Source: Tachypleus tridentatus (Eukaryota > Arthropoda > Merostomata > Xiphosura > Limulidae). Taken from it: 64,000 bases of DNA. Shown one piece after another: positions 1 through 11,639 of this stretch; the stretch's first letter is position 1; every line of letters begins with the position of its first letter. Location of the stretch: positions 41,010,264 through 41,074,263 of the forward strand of contig NC_134834.1 in the NCBI RefSeq assembly GCF_004210375.1. Direction: 5' to 3'. The notes below the pieces were generated by a model that saw only the letters and a list, made by a program, of their open reading frames with translations, was not told where the DNA came from and did not search any database. The translations under genes were made by a program, and so were the position numbers.

Positions 1-60
1 CAAAATACGAAGTTAAAATACAAAACACCTTTTCGTTCACCACTAGGTAGATAAATTATG

Positions 61-333
61 TTTGTTTGTTTGGAATTTCGCACAAAGCAACTCGAGGGCT
101 ATCTGTGCTAGCCGTCCCTAATTTAGCAGTGTAAGACTAGAGGGAAGGCAGCTAGTCATCACCACCCACCGCCAACTCTTGGGCTACTCTTTTACCTACG
201 AATAGTGGGATTGACCGTCACATTATACACCCCCACGGCTGGGAGGGCGAGCATGTTTAGCGCGACGCAGGCGCGAACTCGCGACCCTCGGATTACGAGT
301 CGCACGCCTCACGCGCTTGGCCATGCCGGGCCC
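61..333 (-). mobile_element. tRNA-derived SINE, full length, with target-site duplication
   Basis: Reads on the minus strand as a tRNA-like head (A-box and B-box-like segments near 260-325), a conserved body, and a 3' tail of AAAC repeats at 61-72. It is flanked by perfect 12-bp direct repeats AGATAAATTATG at 49-60 and 334-345, the target-site duplication expected of LINE-driven retroposition. The same body recurs at least eight more times in the window. The 3' part (about 75-110) resembles the end of the I-type LINE at 6.0 kb. Family assignment to a horseshoe-crab SINE is from memory; the element class itself is clear. Confidence 0.9.
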
Positions 334-541
334 AGATAAATTATGAACTATTAATAATAACTTTAAAGTACTGTAACTATATAAGTGTTACGTAAAAGTT
401 TTCAACAAAAAAGGAGCTCAAAGTCAATCATAAATAATTTATAAGTAGATTGCCACTTCAAACGATATACATAACAACTATACTCCTAAAAAGCACATAA
501 CGTAGTATTTCATATTCTGAATTTATTACTTCTTTTGTCTC

Positions 542-812
542 AACGTGGCCAGGTGGTTAGTTAGGGCTCTCGACTCGTAATTTGAGGATCGCGGATTTGA
601 ATTCCCGTCACACCAAACATGATCGCCCTTTCAGCAGTGGTGGCGTTATATGTGCAGTCAATCCCACTATTTGTTGGTAATAGAGTAGCCCAAGAGTTGG
701 CGGTGGGTAATAATGACTAATTGCTTTCCCTCTAGTTTTACACTGCAAAATTAGGACGGCTAGCGCAGATAGCCCTCATGTAGCTTTGCGCGAAATTCAA
801 AAACAAAATTAC
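542..812 (+). mobile_element. tRNA-derived SINE copy, slightly 5' truncated
   Basis: Begins inside the tRNA-like head (TGGCCAGGTGGTTAG near 547) and runs through the B-box-like region, the conserved body and the GCGCGAAATTC tail, ending in an A-rich AAACAAAA stretch. It lies opposite in orientation to the copy at 61-333, giving an inverted SINE pair about 200 bp apart. No convincing target duplication was seen. Confidence 0.85.
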
Positions 813-1488
813 TTGTTTTATGATACTGTACTTTTATTATATTCTTCCTCACGTAATTATTACAACTTGAAATTAACGTGGTTTTCAGTGCTAAGAATAT
901 ATACGTTTTTTTTTTCCTTTTGTCATTATAAGAAGCAAGAGGGGTTAGGTTTCTGAAAGCAGTACCTTGAAAATACTGAATTCTCATTAATCACAGCGAC
1001 TGGAAGTTGGCTTTGAAAATGAACCTCTAAAATATACTACTACTTATTTGTGATTCAACTATACAAAGGGGAAAATATACAAGTTGTGAAATTGAGTTCG
1101 ATACAGTAATTCCCTAAAATTTCAATTTTTCCATGTGAAAAGTAGAGTTGTTTCAAATCAATCATATGCAGTTATTCCTATATTTTAACAACAGTATGGC
1201 ACAAGAATATGGAACTATCTCGTGATAATAGCTCGTTCAATACTTATGATATCAATACTGTCGTAAACTTGTATTTTCAGCATTTTAATTTAGACGTTAT
1301 CTAGAGGACACGTGATGATAAGTTACCTATAAAGTTTGAGAATAATAACTGAAAGGCTTTGCGAAATGTATGGAAATAAGGCTACATGACAATACAATTG
1401 AGCCGGTCAGCTGGTAGCAGTGAATCAGTGTCAGTTATCGTATGTATTCAGTTATTCGAGCGATTGTTCGAGAAATATATTCTCAAGC
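813..1488. other. AT-rich non-coding DNA
   Basis: No coding exon, RNA gene or recognisable element was seen here. It separates a SINE from a PLE-end pair. Confidence 0.5.
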
Positions 1489-2150
1489 CGGCTGGTATGG
1501 GAATTAGAATTTTATTTTAATTAATGTTCAAAACAACGTTTCGACCTTCTTAGGTCGTCTTCATTTTTACTTTAAGTGCGCTTCTCGTCATTACGAATTA
1601 CTTCACCAAAGAGATTATGAGAAGTGTACATTTGTAGTGTTTCTTTGTGTATTGTGTTATCTGTTTAAACTCCAGTATGCCTGAACTTACCTACATTATG
1701 CCATTGTTAACATTCCTAATATTAGCCTAATATTAATAACCTTTCAAGTTGCTCTATTAGGCCCCACTTTTCGTAGGAGTGTTAACCGAATAAGTTCATG
1801 CGATCTCAACGAAACTGAGAAATTTAAACCAAAAAAATAATCAGTGGATGAAACATTTCTTTCATCCAACAATGCCGAAAGGAAAAAAAAAAAAAAAACA
1901 ACAAATCCCTAATTTGGTGAAGATAAAACTGTCCAAGAATTTTAATCAGTGTGCAAAGATCATCGATAATTTACAGAATAAACTGCTAAAAGCTATGTTA
2001 AACGTTAACCTGAAGATGACCCAAGAAGGTCGAAACGTTGTTGTGTACTTTATTTTAATTAAAGTTTCAGTACTCATACTATCTGTCTTGAAAATATATT
2101 TTTACTTCAAGTGGGTTTCTCATCATCACGAATTATTTGAGAACTAGTAA
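1489..2150. mobile_element. Non-autonomous Penelope-like element end pair, inverted
   Basis: Starts with CGGCTGGTATGG (1489-1500), the same string that bounds the PLE at 47583-47594. A PLE-end core containing AACAACGTTTCGACCTTCTT lies near 1533 in minus orientation, and its reverse complement near 2020 in plus orientation, so the two ends form an inverted repeat separated by about 450 bp. The right side ends with the PLE terminal phrase near 2110-2130 (AAGTGGGTTTCTC followed by ATCATCACGAAT). No reverse transcriptase is present between them. The short reading frame at 1848-2147 overlaps the right end and I do not regard it as a gene. Confidence 0.65.
2005..2045 (+). ncRNA. Hammerhead-ribozyme-like motif in PLE end
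   Basis: Reading 5' to 3': AAC, then CTGAAGA (fits the hammerhead core CUGANGA), one extra T, a stem GACC / GGTC capping CAAGAA with slight slack, then GAAAC, GTT and GTTG. The 5' AAC can pair with the 3' GTT as stem I. Conserved hammerhead boxes CUGANGA and GAAA and the U-H cleavage position are all present. The extra T between the core and stem II departs from the textbook fold. PLEs are known to carry minimal hammerheads; activity here is not shown. Confidence 0.4.
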
Positions 2151-2419
2151 AGTTTACTTTTACATTAGTCGTATTAACAATAACAATGTATTTCTGTATG
2201 AACACGAGTTTTAAACATACGTCTACAAGTTATAACAGTGTACGGAGAAAGCAGTTTGCAGAAACGATGAGGAGGAAATAAGCTGATTTGTTATTACTAC
2301 ATGAACTGGGTTTACATTTTTTTTCGCTGAATATTTTTAAAAGAACTATGTACGACAATAAATGTCAGAAGAAGGGGGAAAGGAATATAGTACATTGGGT
2401 GAACTTTAAATTTTGACAC

Positions 2420-3300
2420 GACTTCATTGCAATATGAAAGATTTACTGGAGTTAATGAAACAGTTAAAACAATTTACGAGGACTCAATAGAAAATTAAAA
2501 GAAGCTCAAGACGAAATACCGAAAATCAGAAGGCAGAAAAAAAAACAACAGAAGAATAAGAAAGCATGGAAGGCACACCAAGTTGTGTTTGAAATCATTT
2601 TCTGAGTGAGAGTGAACAACAAATTATTCTTCTTGTTGCCATTGTAAAGAACCAGCTTCGACAATATTAAGTAATCTCCTAGCTGCTAGCCATAACAAGT
2701 ATCAAGCATTAGCAGGGGTCTTGTCCAACAGGTATGTGGTGAAACACCAGATATAAATATTCAGAGCAGAGTTCCACAACAGGGTATGGAAGAAGGAAGG
2801 CCAAAGTTATAGAAGATTTGGACCAGCTTACTCAAATATCTTACCTGGACGACACTTATGAAATGATAGATTCATTGACACTTGACCAATTTACAAATAC
2901 CATAACAGATGAGGATATGTGAATTAGGCTGAAGCAATGTAATTGTGCATATTTCAAAGAAGCTCTCCAGTTAGCGATGGAGTTTAAATCTATTAAAATT
3001 ACAGACAAACAAGTAAAGCTACCATCTAGAAGTTGTAGGGTCAACAGATCAAATGGTACTGAAACACAACTGTTACTTAAAGTGAAGGAAATAAACCACA
3101 CACCAATAAGTATTTCAAGTGCAAGTTGGCAGGGCATATTGCCAGGAACTGTATAGAATAAGAACTACTACCAAAGGATACCACAGGGAAGGAATTGTTA
3201 TAAATGTAGGAAACCTGTTTATTACAGTCAAGACTGTGAGGAATCAACAGTTGTTGATATACCAAGGAGGTAATACTCCAAACACAAGTCTTTGAGCCAA
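2420..3300 (+). pseudogene. Decayed Gypsy-type gag polyprotein
   Basis: Three-frame reading of the plus strand gives a gag-like capsid segment with several stops: KYQALAGVLSNRY (about 2697), FRAEFHNRVWKKE (about 2759), then LDDTYEMIDSLTLDQF and FKEALQLAMEFKSI up to about 3000. The order and wording match the capsid region of Gypsy-class LTR retrotransposon Gag. Two nucleic-acid-binding zinc knuckles follow: FKCKLAGHIARNC at about 3112 (first Cys lost) and CYKCRKPVYYSQDC at about 3197 (His replaced by Tyr). No LTRs, integrase or RT could be recognised downstream, so this is a gag relic or an old domesticated and then lost copy. Many stops make function very unlikely. Confidence 0.7.
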
Positions 3301-5986
3301 ATCAAAGAAACAACAAAAGGCTAACCAAACCTTGTGAAACAGGAATTATTCAGACTGAAGTATCAGGCATGTCCTTAGGTATTGATGGTTGGAATAGTTC
3401 TCATGGATGTGAAATATAAAGATGTCATATACAACTTAACCAAAGAAAAAATTAAATCAGCTTGTGATATGAGAAAGAGGTGAATGGGGCCACTGTGTTT
3501 GATTCAGTATGTAAGCCACATCTCAGCAAAATATGAATATATGAGGTTCTTATATTCTATACAACAGAGAAGTACTTTGGAGCTATGAAGATAAGGAAAC
3601 CATAATTGTGTCAGACAGTTAGGAGCAACCAGAAGAATCTGACATACAGTGACATGGATAATCAAGTTAGATGAGAGGATAAACTTAAAGATACCATTTG
3701 ATCCAATCCTGGCTGAGTGTCTCAACAGCTAAGGCATGTGGATGAGGAACTGAATACCAAAAAAGAGAAACCATATGTAAAGCGAGGAAGCTGAAGAGGA
3801 TAATCACACCAATGTGGATATACTGAGGGAGAAGGTATATCTCAAAAATCCATCAGATCAGTGGAGTGTCTCAGAAAGGAGGTACATGGTGGATGAGTAC
3901 TGTAAAAGAGTTGTAAGTATACGATGAAGGCAAGAAAACAGGGCATGGAATAAACAGATAAGATTATCAGAGTCAGCCTTCCCCATATGGACAAAATGAT
4001 CTGAGGCATATGTAGGATGAGGCAAGTTACCACCCACTTGTAATTCAGACACAAAAAGTTTAGCATGAACCTTAATGTCAGAAGGAAGGAAAACAAAATA
4101 CTGAGAAGAGGGAGTTTAATTTAATAAAAACAGAACAAAATTAAATCAGGGAAATTGATGAAACAGAAAACATTTGAGAAATCATGTATTAACAGAATGA
4201 GTTAGGTTTAGCATATTCTGCAGGAAAGGCATGGCATAGTCAGGTGGAGAAAAAAAGGCTGTTGAAATCCTTGTCATGATGAATAGGTTCAACAGAATTA
4301 GGAGGAAATTTAGCAATATCAGGAGAAAATGCTCAACTCATGTAATGATTAATTTCCCCCCCAAAAAAGTGAAAAATTCCTCAGCTGAGTTTCCCCAACC
4401 TGAAGCCTGTGTAATGGCACTGAAAGTAGGTGGTTGATTCTCTAAAGTGATTATACAGAATTAGAAATTCATCAAGCAACAATGAATTATTAGAAGAAAA
4501 AAAGACAAACAAAGAGAAGTTATCACATAAAACTACAAAAATAAACTATTGCAAAAAATATTTCCATTACATATGAAGTATTTAAAAAAAAGCTTCAATA
4601 GAGCACAATAAAAAAAAACATCAGCACTAGAGGAATGTCTAAAGAGAATAAATAAAGTGAGTTGCCCATCAGGAGGAAGCATCACACTCCTATTAGTGGA
4701 GGGTTATTGCATGAAACACAACTGAACCACAATGACTGTGAGGCATTTCAGAACACAAGGCTTGTGGCATGCAAAACATTTTTTGCATATACAAGGCAGC
4801 ACTAAACAAGAGTGTATGTCTATATATACATACATACATGTGAAAAAACATCACTGATAACCAAATGTAAGAACTCTGCAAGGTAAAAATGTAAATATGA
4901 CTAAAGGAATCATGAGAATAAGAGTAGCTTATAGCTAATAATTATTACTATGAAGAAGAAAACCTCCTAAGTCAAATCATAATGTGTGGGACAAAATACT
5001 GACGATGGGTCAAAGTAGAAGTTCATATGAAAGACTACCAAGAAAAGTAAGATAATTAGAAGAAATGACCTTGCTAAAAAGGCCTTCCTTAATTTGCTTA
5101 GAGTATATCTTTAGTCATGTATTTAATCTTTCAAAATTTTCATACAGGTATTCCGCATGTAGTAAGAAATTATTTTAATTGAATGCCAATAAGTGGTAAA
5201 CAGACTAATCCTTTTACTTTACTGGCATATCTCTAGCAGCTCATATCACTATAGTATGTGGATACATCTTTCCACCCCTTTAGTTAAAAAGCAAAATTTT
5301 AATTTTTTTTTTATAGATCCTCAGCGACACTCCAGTAGGTTACAAACTTTTACTTTCCTTAAGGGGTGAATTAGGTTAAGTAGGGATTAAGAAGAATTAG
5401 TGAGCCAAGTTATTCTTTTCAGTGAATCAAATAATAGTTGTGAGTGGAATAAAATTTGATCTTCATCAGTCATTGACTAGATGATTCAATAAGCACCAAT
5501 TACTGTTTTATTGTGTCAGAAATTTGAAGGTTTGTTAAGGTATTTAAGATATAATTGGAATTTGAAAGAACATATTCAATACAGATTTTTCATAGAAACT
5601 TCTTCAGGATTTTGTGTATTTTTATATAGTTAATTTGTTGTGTAAAAACAACGTAAGTTTTGGTGGATATTTTTCTTTTGTAACAAAGACTCTAAAGCTC
5701 TCACACAAGAATTATATGTTTCCACAGGTTAGTATTTTTTCTTTCATTGTATTTAAAAAAGTTTATGTTGTGGTAGGGTTTCATGTTTTGTAAAAGAAAT
5801 TTAGCTTCATTTGGCTACTGTTACTTTTACTTAAGAGTGAGTGCTGTACAGCTATAGAGCTCTGACCACTAATTCATAGATGTTTATATCTGCCAAATGC
5901 AAACTAGTTTTAAAAAATCACTTCATTTTAAGAGTGAAATATTGTTAATGGAGCACTGTTATTCATATTTGGTAAAGTTGTTTAGT
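3301..5986. other. Non-coding DNA with old unclassified repeat remnants
   Basis: No exon recognised. The part from 3.3 to 3.8 kb may be a further decayed continuation of the Gypsy relic, but no protease or RT motif is visible. The phrase CACTCCTATTAGTGGAGGG (about 4685) resembles a phrase at about 23750 and suggests a shared old repeat. From 5.0 to 5.98 kb I see only AT-rich sequence. Confidence 0.45.
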
Positions 5987-6228
5987 GGTTGGTTGGTTGA
6001 TTGATTTAGTGTTTTATGGCACAAAGCAGCTAGGCTATCTGCACCAAACATCTGGTAAAAAAGTTAAAAGTAAATTTAGTAAAATTCATAAAAGAAAATT
6101 AAGGTAAAACAAAATAAAGTTTAAAAAACAACAACACATAAATAGCATAAAACCAATGTTTACATCTAGTCTACAACATTAAGAGAAAAACTACAGTAAT
6201 TCAAGTTGTAAAGGACTTTCTCTAGCAT

Positions 6229-6560
6229 AACTGTAATTATCATAACTCGTCAGGAAAACTAACAGTTTTAAACCAGTATAAAAACCACTGTCAGTCACCT
6301 GAAGTTAGCCTTTCCAGTCATGGTTCCGAGTTATTTGACGTTATGGCCATTTTCAAAAAGGAAAGTAATGAAAAGGTTTTAAAAAACGTGTAGCAAAATT
6401 ATAATAATAACTCGCCAGAATGACTAATGGGTAGTTCAAACAGCAGTGTTAGTCACCTGAAGTTGGCCTTTCCAGTCCTGGTTTCAAGTTATTTAATGTT
6501 ATGGCCAGTTTCTAATTTCAAATCAAACTAGATGAGCTGTGATTTTTAAAAGGGAGCCAC
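6229..6560 (-). repeat. Tandem duplication in the LINE 3' UTR
   Basis: Two diverged direct copies about 164 bp apart. Both contain GTCACCTGAAGTT, GCCTTTCCAGTC and GTTATGGCCA, at about 6295-6350 and 6453-6510, preceded by ATAACTCG at about 6240 and 6405. The duplication lies between the LINE's last coding remnant and its 3' tail. Confidence 0.65.
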
Positions 6561-7049
6561 ATTAAAATGGTGTGATGTATAAATTAAAAAAACTTAAGTA
6601 GCATTAAAAAAATTGATAGCCTTTACAAAACTAAAAACATTACCAAGGTGAACAGTGTCACCATTGCCAATGACACTGTCCAATGTTATGGATAAACCTT
6701 GGGACAAAACATGTCTAAAATGGTGTCGTCATTGAGAGTCATAATGATGGCAAGACAGTAAAAATGTGGCTTATTGTGACCTGAGTGTCAAACAAACAAC
6801 ACATTGGTGCATCAGTCCCAGATAAAAGAAAATGATGAGTTAAAAAATTGTGACCAATGCATAGTCTAGTTAGAACAACTTCCTCTTTCTGATCCTTATG
6901 GAAGCAAGACGACTAAAGTCCAATAGAAGGTTTTATTTGGAAAAGCTTGTTTTCACATTGCTCACTCCAAGTTGACTGCCAACTGGCACAGAGCCGAGTC
7001 TTGAATACAGGACTACAGTCCATGTATGGAACAGGCAAAGCGGTGATAG

Positions 7050-7580
7050 TGCCAGAGTAGACAGATTTAGTTGCAGTGTCAACTAGCTTGTTTCCGCGAA
7101 TACCAATGTGGCCTGGTATACAGAAAAACTGGATAGAAATAGATGTTAAAGAGAAATGGGCCAGTTGGTTTTGAATATCAGTGAGAACAGGGTGAGAACT
7201 AACGTTGAAGCTATTACAGGGCCAGTATAGAACTAAGCAAGTCAGAATAAATAGTGCAATTTGAGTACTGCTTATCTTGTATGTGACCTAAGGCAAGAAA
7301 AATGGCATATAGTTCAGCAGTGAACACAGAAACTGCAGAGGGGATTCTGTGCACAACAACCCATGGCAGAGCTCTGCCATGTGTATAAATGAGAATGGAA
7401 GGATAGTTTGAAATATAATCAGCAAATAAAAGATGATACTTCCAATTGGGAGTATCTGTTTTTCTCAGATGACTGAAAGAAAGGTCACATTTGGGGACTA
7501 TGATAAGCCATGGTGGGATGGGCTGACCAGTTGATACAGCAATGTTATACAAAGACAGACCCAATTCATCCAACTGCACC
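7050..7580 (-). pseudogene. LINE RNase H domain, inactive
   Basis: The minus-strand frame at 7214-7579 encodes about 121 residues running from the RT-RNase H connection (QLDELGLSLYNIAVSTGQ) into RNase H. The family's first acidic box YTDGSK reads YTHGRA, so the metal-binding Asp is lost. The Glu box is kept (VFTAELYAIFLAL) and the second Asp box is kept (IYSDLLSSILAL). The IPGHVGI(R)GN-type box follows in another frame near 7110. This domain in a LINE with an upstream gag points to the I superfamily. Frame breaks show it is dead. Confidence 0.8.
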
Positions 7581-7899
7581 TGGATAAGAAGGCCAAAAAG
7601 AAAAATGGCTGATCATCTGTTTTGAAAAAGCATGGTCCAACAAGGAAGGAAAACACAACCCTAGGTGAGATGCTGTGTTAAGGATCATAGCTTTGAAGCA
7701 CACAATAAAGACAGTTGCAAATGACAGAGATGTAGAGGAGGTTCATGAGACTCTGTGAACAAGCTTTGGACCGGGGAAGTGCAGAGCTGAAGTTCCTGAT
7801 GATGAATGTGGTCAAGCTACTTCAAGGCTGAGGTCCTGGCAGAGCCATAGACTAGTCAAATAAGAACACAACATATCTTTAGCAAAGAAAATCAATCCA

Positions 7900-9260
7900 C
7901 TCCTCCAGTAGTGGATGAGAGAGCATGAAGAATGTTCAGTGCTCTTGTACATTTGACTCACAGCTGCTTGATGTATGGTATAAAGGTCAGCTTATGGTCA
8001 AAGATAAGCCCCAAAAACTTTGTCTCAGAGACAACAGGTAGCAGAACTTCACTGACACAGAGTTCAGGATTGGGGTGAATAACTTATTGGCAGCAAAAGT
8101 GCATGCAAATGCTTTTAGAGAGAGAGAAGTTAAAACTGATTGAGGGCAGTCTGTAGCTGCTGCTCAATACACCTCATGCTCAATGACTGACACGAGATGT
8201 GAAAGTTGTCGACATAGAGCCTGTTTGCAACAGCAAGAGGGAATTATTCAGTGATGGCATTAATCATTATACTGAAAAGTGTGACACTCAAAACACAGCC
8301 CTGAGGTACTCCAATTTCCTGTAAAAAAGAACAGGAAAGTGTTGAAACTACATATGCTTGGAATCGTCTGTCCAATAAAATTTTTTAATATAAAATGGGC
8401 AAATAGCCACGTAACCCATGTAAATGGAGGTCTTGCAAAATGCCATATCTCCATGTAGTATAATAAGCCTTCTCAAGGTCAAAGAGTATTGATACAAGAT
8501 GTTGTTTGAGAAAGGTTTCTCTGTTTGATGTTTCAAGTCAAATCAGGTGGTCCAAGGTGGAGTGCTGTCACTGGAATCCATACTGGGAGGGCAAGAGGAG
8601 GTTGTTTGATTCGAGGAACCATACAAGATGAACATTAACCATCCTCTCTAAGGTCTTATGGAGACAGCTCATTAAAGCAATTGGATAGGTAGTTTGAAAA
8701 AATCTTGAAATTCTTCCCAGGCTTAGAGAAAGGTAGGACAATAGCCTGGCACCAGCAAAAACATTCTCTTGCCAGATCCAGTTACAAACAATCAGATAAA
8801 TAGCAAGAGAAGCAGGAGATAAATGGCACAGCATTTCATAGCGTATGTCATCATGTCTGACTGATGTACTGCCAGACTGATGAAGGACCAGTTTGAGCTT
8901 CATTAGTGTACAAAAGTACTTATAGTCATAGAGACAATCAGCTCGAAAGGAAAGAGGTGATTGCTGTACCCGAGTCTTGATAGCTAAGAAGGTGATGGAT
9001 GAAACAGAAGTGCTAGATACCCAGCAAAAGCATACACCAAGAATACTGGCGATGCTCTGAATATCAGCTACTTCCTGGCCCTTAGAGAGCAAAATTTACA
9101 GAAGGACAGAATTATATTGCCCTCTGACCTTTCAAATATTGTCCCATATGTCTTTGGAATTGGTGGTAGAAGAGATGATGGTTGTGAACTTAATCCAAGA
9201 TTCCTTCTGGCTTTGATGTCTTACCTGCCAAGCATGTGCATGGGCCTGCTAGAAAGCGAT
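7900..9260 (-). pseudogene. LINE reverse transcriptase domain, decayed
   Basis: The minus-strand frame at 8568-9092 carries RT motifs in order: TYPIALMSCLHKTLERMVN and LVWFLESNNLLLPSQYGFQ, the fingers/palm signature of Jockey/I RTs. In another frame at about 8330-8150 it continues with GVPQGCVLSVTLFSIMINAI, then LYVDNF, where the second catalytic Asp of YVDD has become Asn. The region just before RT (about 9260-9100) is the usual linker between endonuclease and RT. Several frameshifts separate the pieces. Confidence 0.8.
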
Positions 9261-9399
9261 GAGCTTCAAGAGTGTGAAATACCTATGAAAAGTATCCCAA
9301 TCTGTTTTTGAGCCTTCCTTGCCATGTGGTAGGCAGGATTCTATCATGGATGAGGACATCTTGGACAACGTGTCAAGGTTTGAGGAACACATAGAGCAG

Positions 9400-10200
9400 C
9401 TGCTTGTATAATACAGTCAGCCACTACTGCCAAGCAGTCATCTATTGATGGCTTACAGACAATGGCAGGATCAAGTTCTGCAAGAGCAGTGAAAGAGGAC
9501 CAGTTGGCTTTATTCAGCTTTCATTGGGGCATGTAGGTCGGGTGACATTGACCATGGCCAATTTCTCTCAAAATATTACTACCTCGTGGGTTATTGTCAA
9601 CCCTCCATGAAAAGTGGGAGAATAGTGAAGGGGAGCAAACTGAGAGATCAACAGAGTAAAGGACTGACTAGGTGCATGAAAATAATTAAAAGAACTAGTA
9701 TTGAAAAGAGAGCATATGCTCTACACAGCAACCCCTCCCATCACATCAATATCAGTACTTCCCCAGAGGGAATTATGTCCATTTAAGGCCTCCCAAGATT
9801 AAAAAGGGAGATGGCAGCTGTTCAACAAGAGCATCAAGGTGTGATTGATCACAGGTCCCTTCAGGAGACAGGTGGAAAGAACAAACAACCTATTATTTCT
9901 GTACAAAGAAAACTACTGAAAAGTGACTGTAATGGCAGGTTTCAGAAATGGTTCCTATCAGGAAAGACACATGATGATAGGAAGGAATCAGTGTTTTGAT
10001 GTCATCCAGATTAGAACATAAACCTCGACAGTTCCATTGTATCAAATTGGCTGTTTTTATTTGTGTAGGCAAATTAGATGGAGAGCCCTTCTGTTTTTGG
10101 CCACGTCTTTTTTTTTTTATTCAAGAGAGGTCTGTCGACCTCCATGGATCCTGCCCTGTTCAACTGGGCATTGGAAGAGGATTCCATTAACTGAGGACGT
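9400..10200 (-). pseudogene. LINE endonuclease domain, decayed
   Basis: Minus-strand translation gives pieces in the order of an APE-type LINE endonuclease: a start resembling QWVCLNINGFKSN (about 10030), SFQETFLK (about 9960), and NGHNSLWGSTDIDVMGG (about 9775-9740), which matches the GDFNGHxxxWG box. These nick target DNA in active elements. Stops in every frame show decay. Plus-strand frames at 9586-9999 are antisense shadows of this. Confidence 0.7.
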
Positions 10201-10399
10201 GAATGAATGATCATTTTGCATCTCGGGGAGGGAGAAGAAGATGTGTACCTGAGGAAATGCTTGTACCCAGAACCAAAGAAAGTGAATCTTGGGGTTTACT
10301 GGAATGAATGTTAGGGACAGAGATGGGTGTTGTAATTGATTCTTCAACTTTTTTAACCATGGAGGTCAAAAGTTTTTACATATGGTTTGAGAATGATTC

Positions 10400-11230
10400 T
10401 TGTGGAGGCATGTAGAGATCCATCTGCACTTCCAATGTAGTAGTGAAATGAAGTGCAGCAGCATACGTTCGAGATGAAGTGGTGGACAGTAACTTTCAAG
10501 CCTTAGGATAAGAATTGTCTTGAATCATTTTAAAATGCTGCACCTCTTTTTCTTTCAGCCACTTAGGACAAGAATGAAAGTAGAATGGGTGAAAGCTATT
10601 GCAATTAATGCACTGAGGTTCTGTTTCACACTCATAGGCATCAAGGTCCTTGCCACTGCAACAAGCACACGTCAAGGAACCACAACATGATGTTTGAGTG
10701 AATGAGCTGATGACACTGGAAACATCCACAAGGGTTTGGAATATATGGCCATACCTTGTAATTAAGATAACCTGCCTTGATGGTGGCAGGTGGACATAGT
10801 GATGTAAATGTTAAAATGAGGCCATTAGTCGCATCATAATTCCATCTTTGCGAGCGGAGATGCGCCTTACTGCAGAAACTCCTTGGGTGGTGAAACCAGT
10901 GAGAATCTCTGAATCAGGAATGTTCTTCAAATCCCTCTCAACTATAGCTCCTTATAACAAATTTGAAGTAGCATGGGATGTAATCTCAATGTAATCTCCC
11001 CAATTACCTTTGAATGTAAGAGGAGTTAACTGTGATTAGATGTGGATGTTTCCACCAATACATCACCAGACTGAAGCTTTTTCACTGACTTTGGAGAGCC
11101 AACAATTCCCTCCAGCCCCTTCTGAATAAAAAAAAGGGAAACATTTGTCCTAAAGGTTTGTCTGAAAGAGAATGTAATATAAGAAAATGAGGCATAGATG
11201 TTACAGATGTTGAAGTTTGCTGCTCAGAAT
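10400..11230 (-). pseudogene. LINE ORF1/gag with zinc knuckles, decayed
   Basis: Minus-strand pieces: PATIKAGYLNYKVWPYIPN (about 10790-10735), then the frame 10729-10496 with CGSLTCACCSGKD, CETEPQCINCNSFHPFYFHSC and WLKEKEVQHFKMIQ. The Cys/His spacing is that of the gag-like nucleic-acid-binding knuckles of I-type LINE ORF1, ending in the typical EKE(I/V)Q segment. An N-terminal part is readable in fragments up to about 11230. The frame from 11299 to 11637 is probably LINE 5' UTR or flanking DNA. Confidence 0.75.
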
Positions 11231-11639
11231 CTTCCAGATGTGGTCATTTACCTATGGATAATTTTTCACTATTTTATTTAAATTTTTATTTGAGGACTCT
11301 ATAATAAAGAATGTTTCAGTGCCCACTGATTCCACCCACCATGGAGCCCTATGAGGGTACATACTACAATGCCAAACAAGGACACTGCAGGAATGCCAAG
11401 GTTTTGTGAGCAATATACCCAAACACACGATGCAATGTCCACAACACCTGTTGAGAACATCCAACACTGGTACTTGGTTGACCCTAGCCCAAGTGAAGGA
11501 AAAGGTGTAAAACTTAACCAGTCCTGAGAGAAAACTGAGAGAGCGAATATTATTAACTCAAGTTTTGTATATACACAAACACACACACTATTTTTAGTCC
11601 AATTTGAAGTTTTGTGTAAATTAACATAACACAACAAAT

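Larger units (their letters stand above)
5987..11230 (-). mobile_element. Decayed I/Nimb-type LINE (non-LTR retrotransposon), near full length
   Basis: A minus-strand element of about 5.2 kb with parts in the order expected of the I superfamily: gag with zinc knuckles (about 11200-10400), apurinic-type endonuclease (about 10150-9400), reverse transcriptase (about 9250-7900), RNase H (about 7450-7050), a C-terminal CCHC-like region (about 6830-6600), a 3' UTR and a terminal AACC/AATC repeat tail (6005-5987). It is broken by many stops and frameshifts. The RT catalytic box reads YVDN instead of YVDD, and the RNase H box reads YTHG instead of YTDG. The 5' limit is uncertain and may extend to about 11640. 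Confidence 0.85.

Noticed and set aside
9117..9999. Plus-strand genes at 9117-9311, 9586-9786 and 9811-9999
   Set aside because: They are antisense shadows of the LINE endonuclease and linker on the minus strand.
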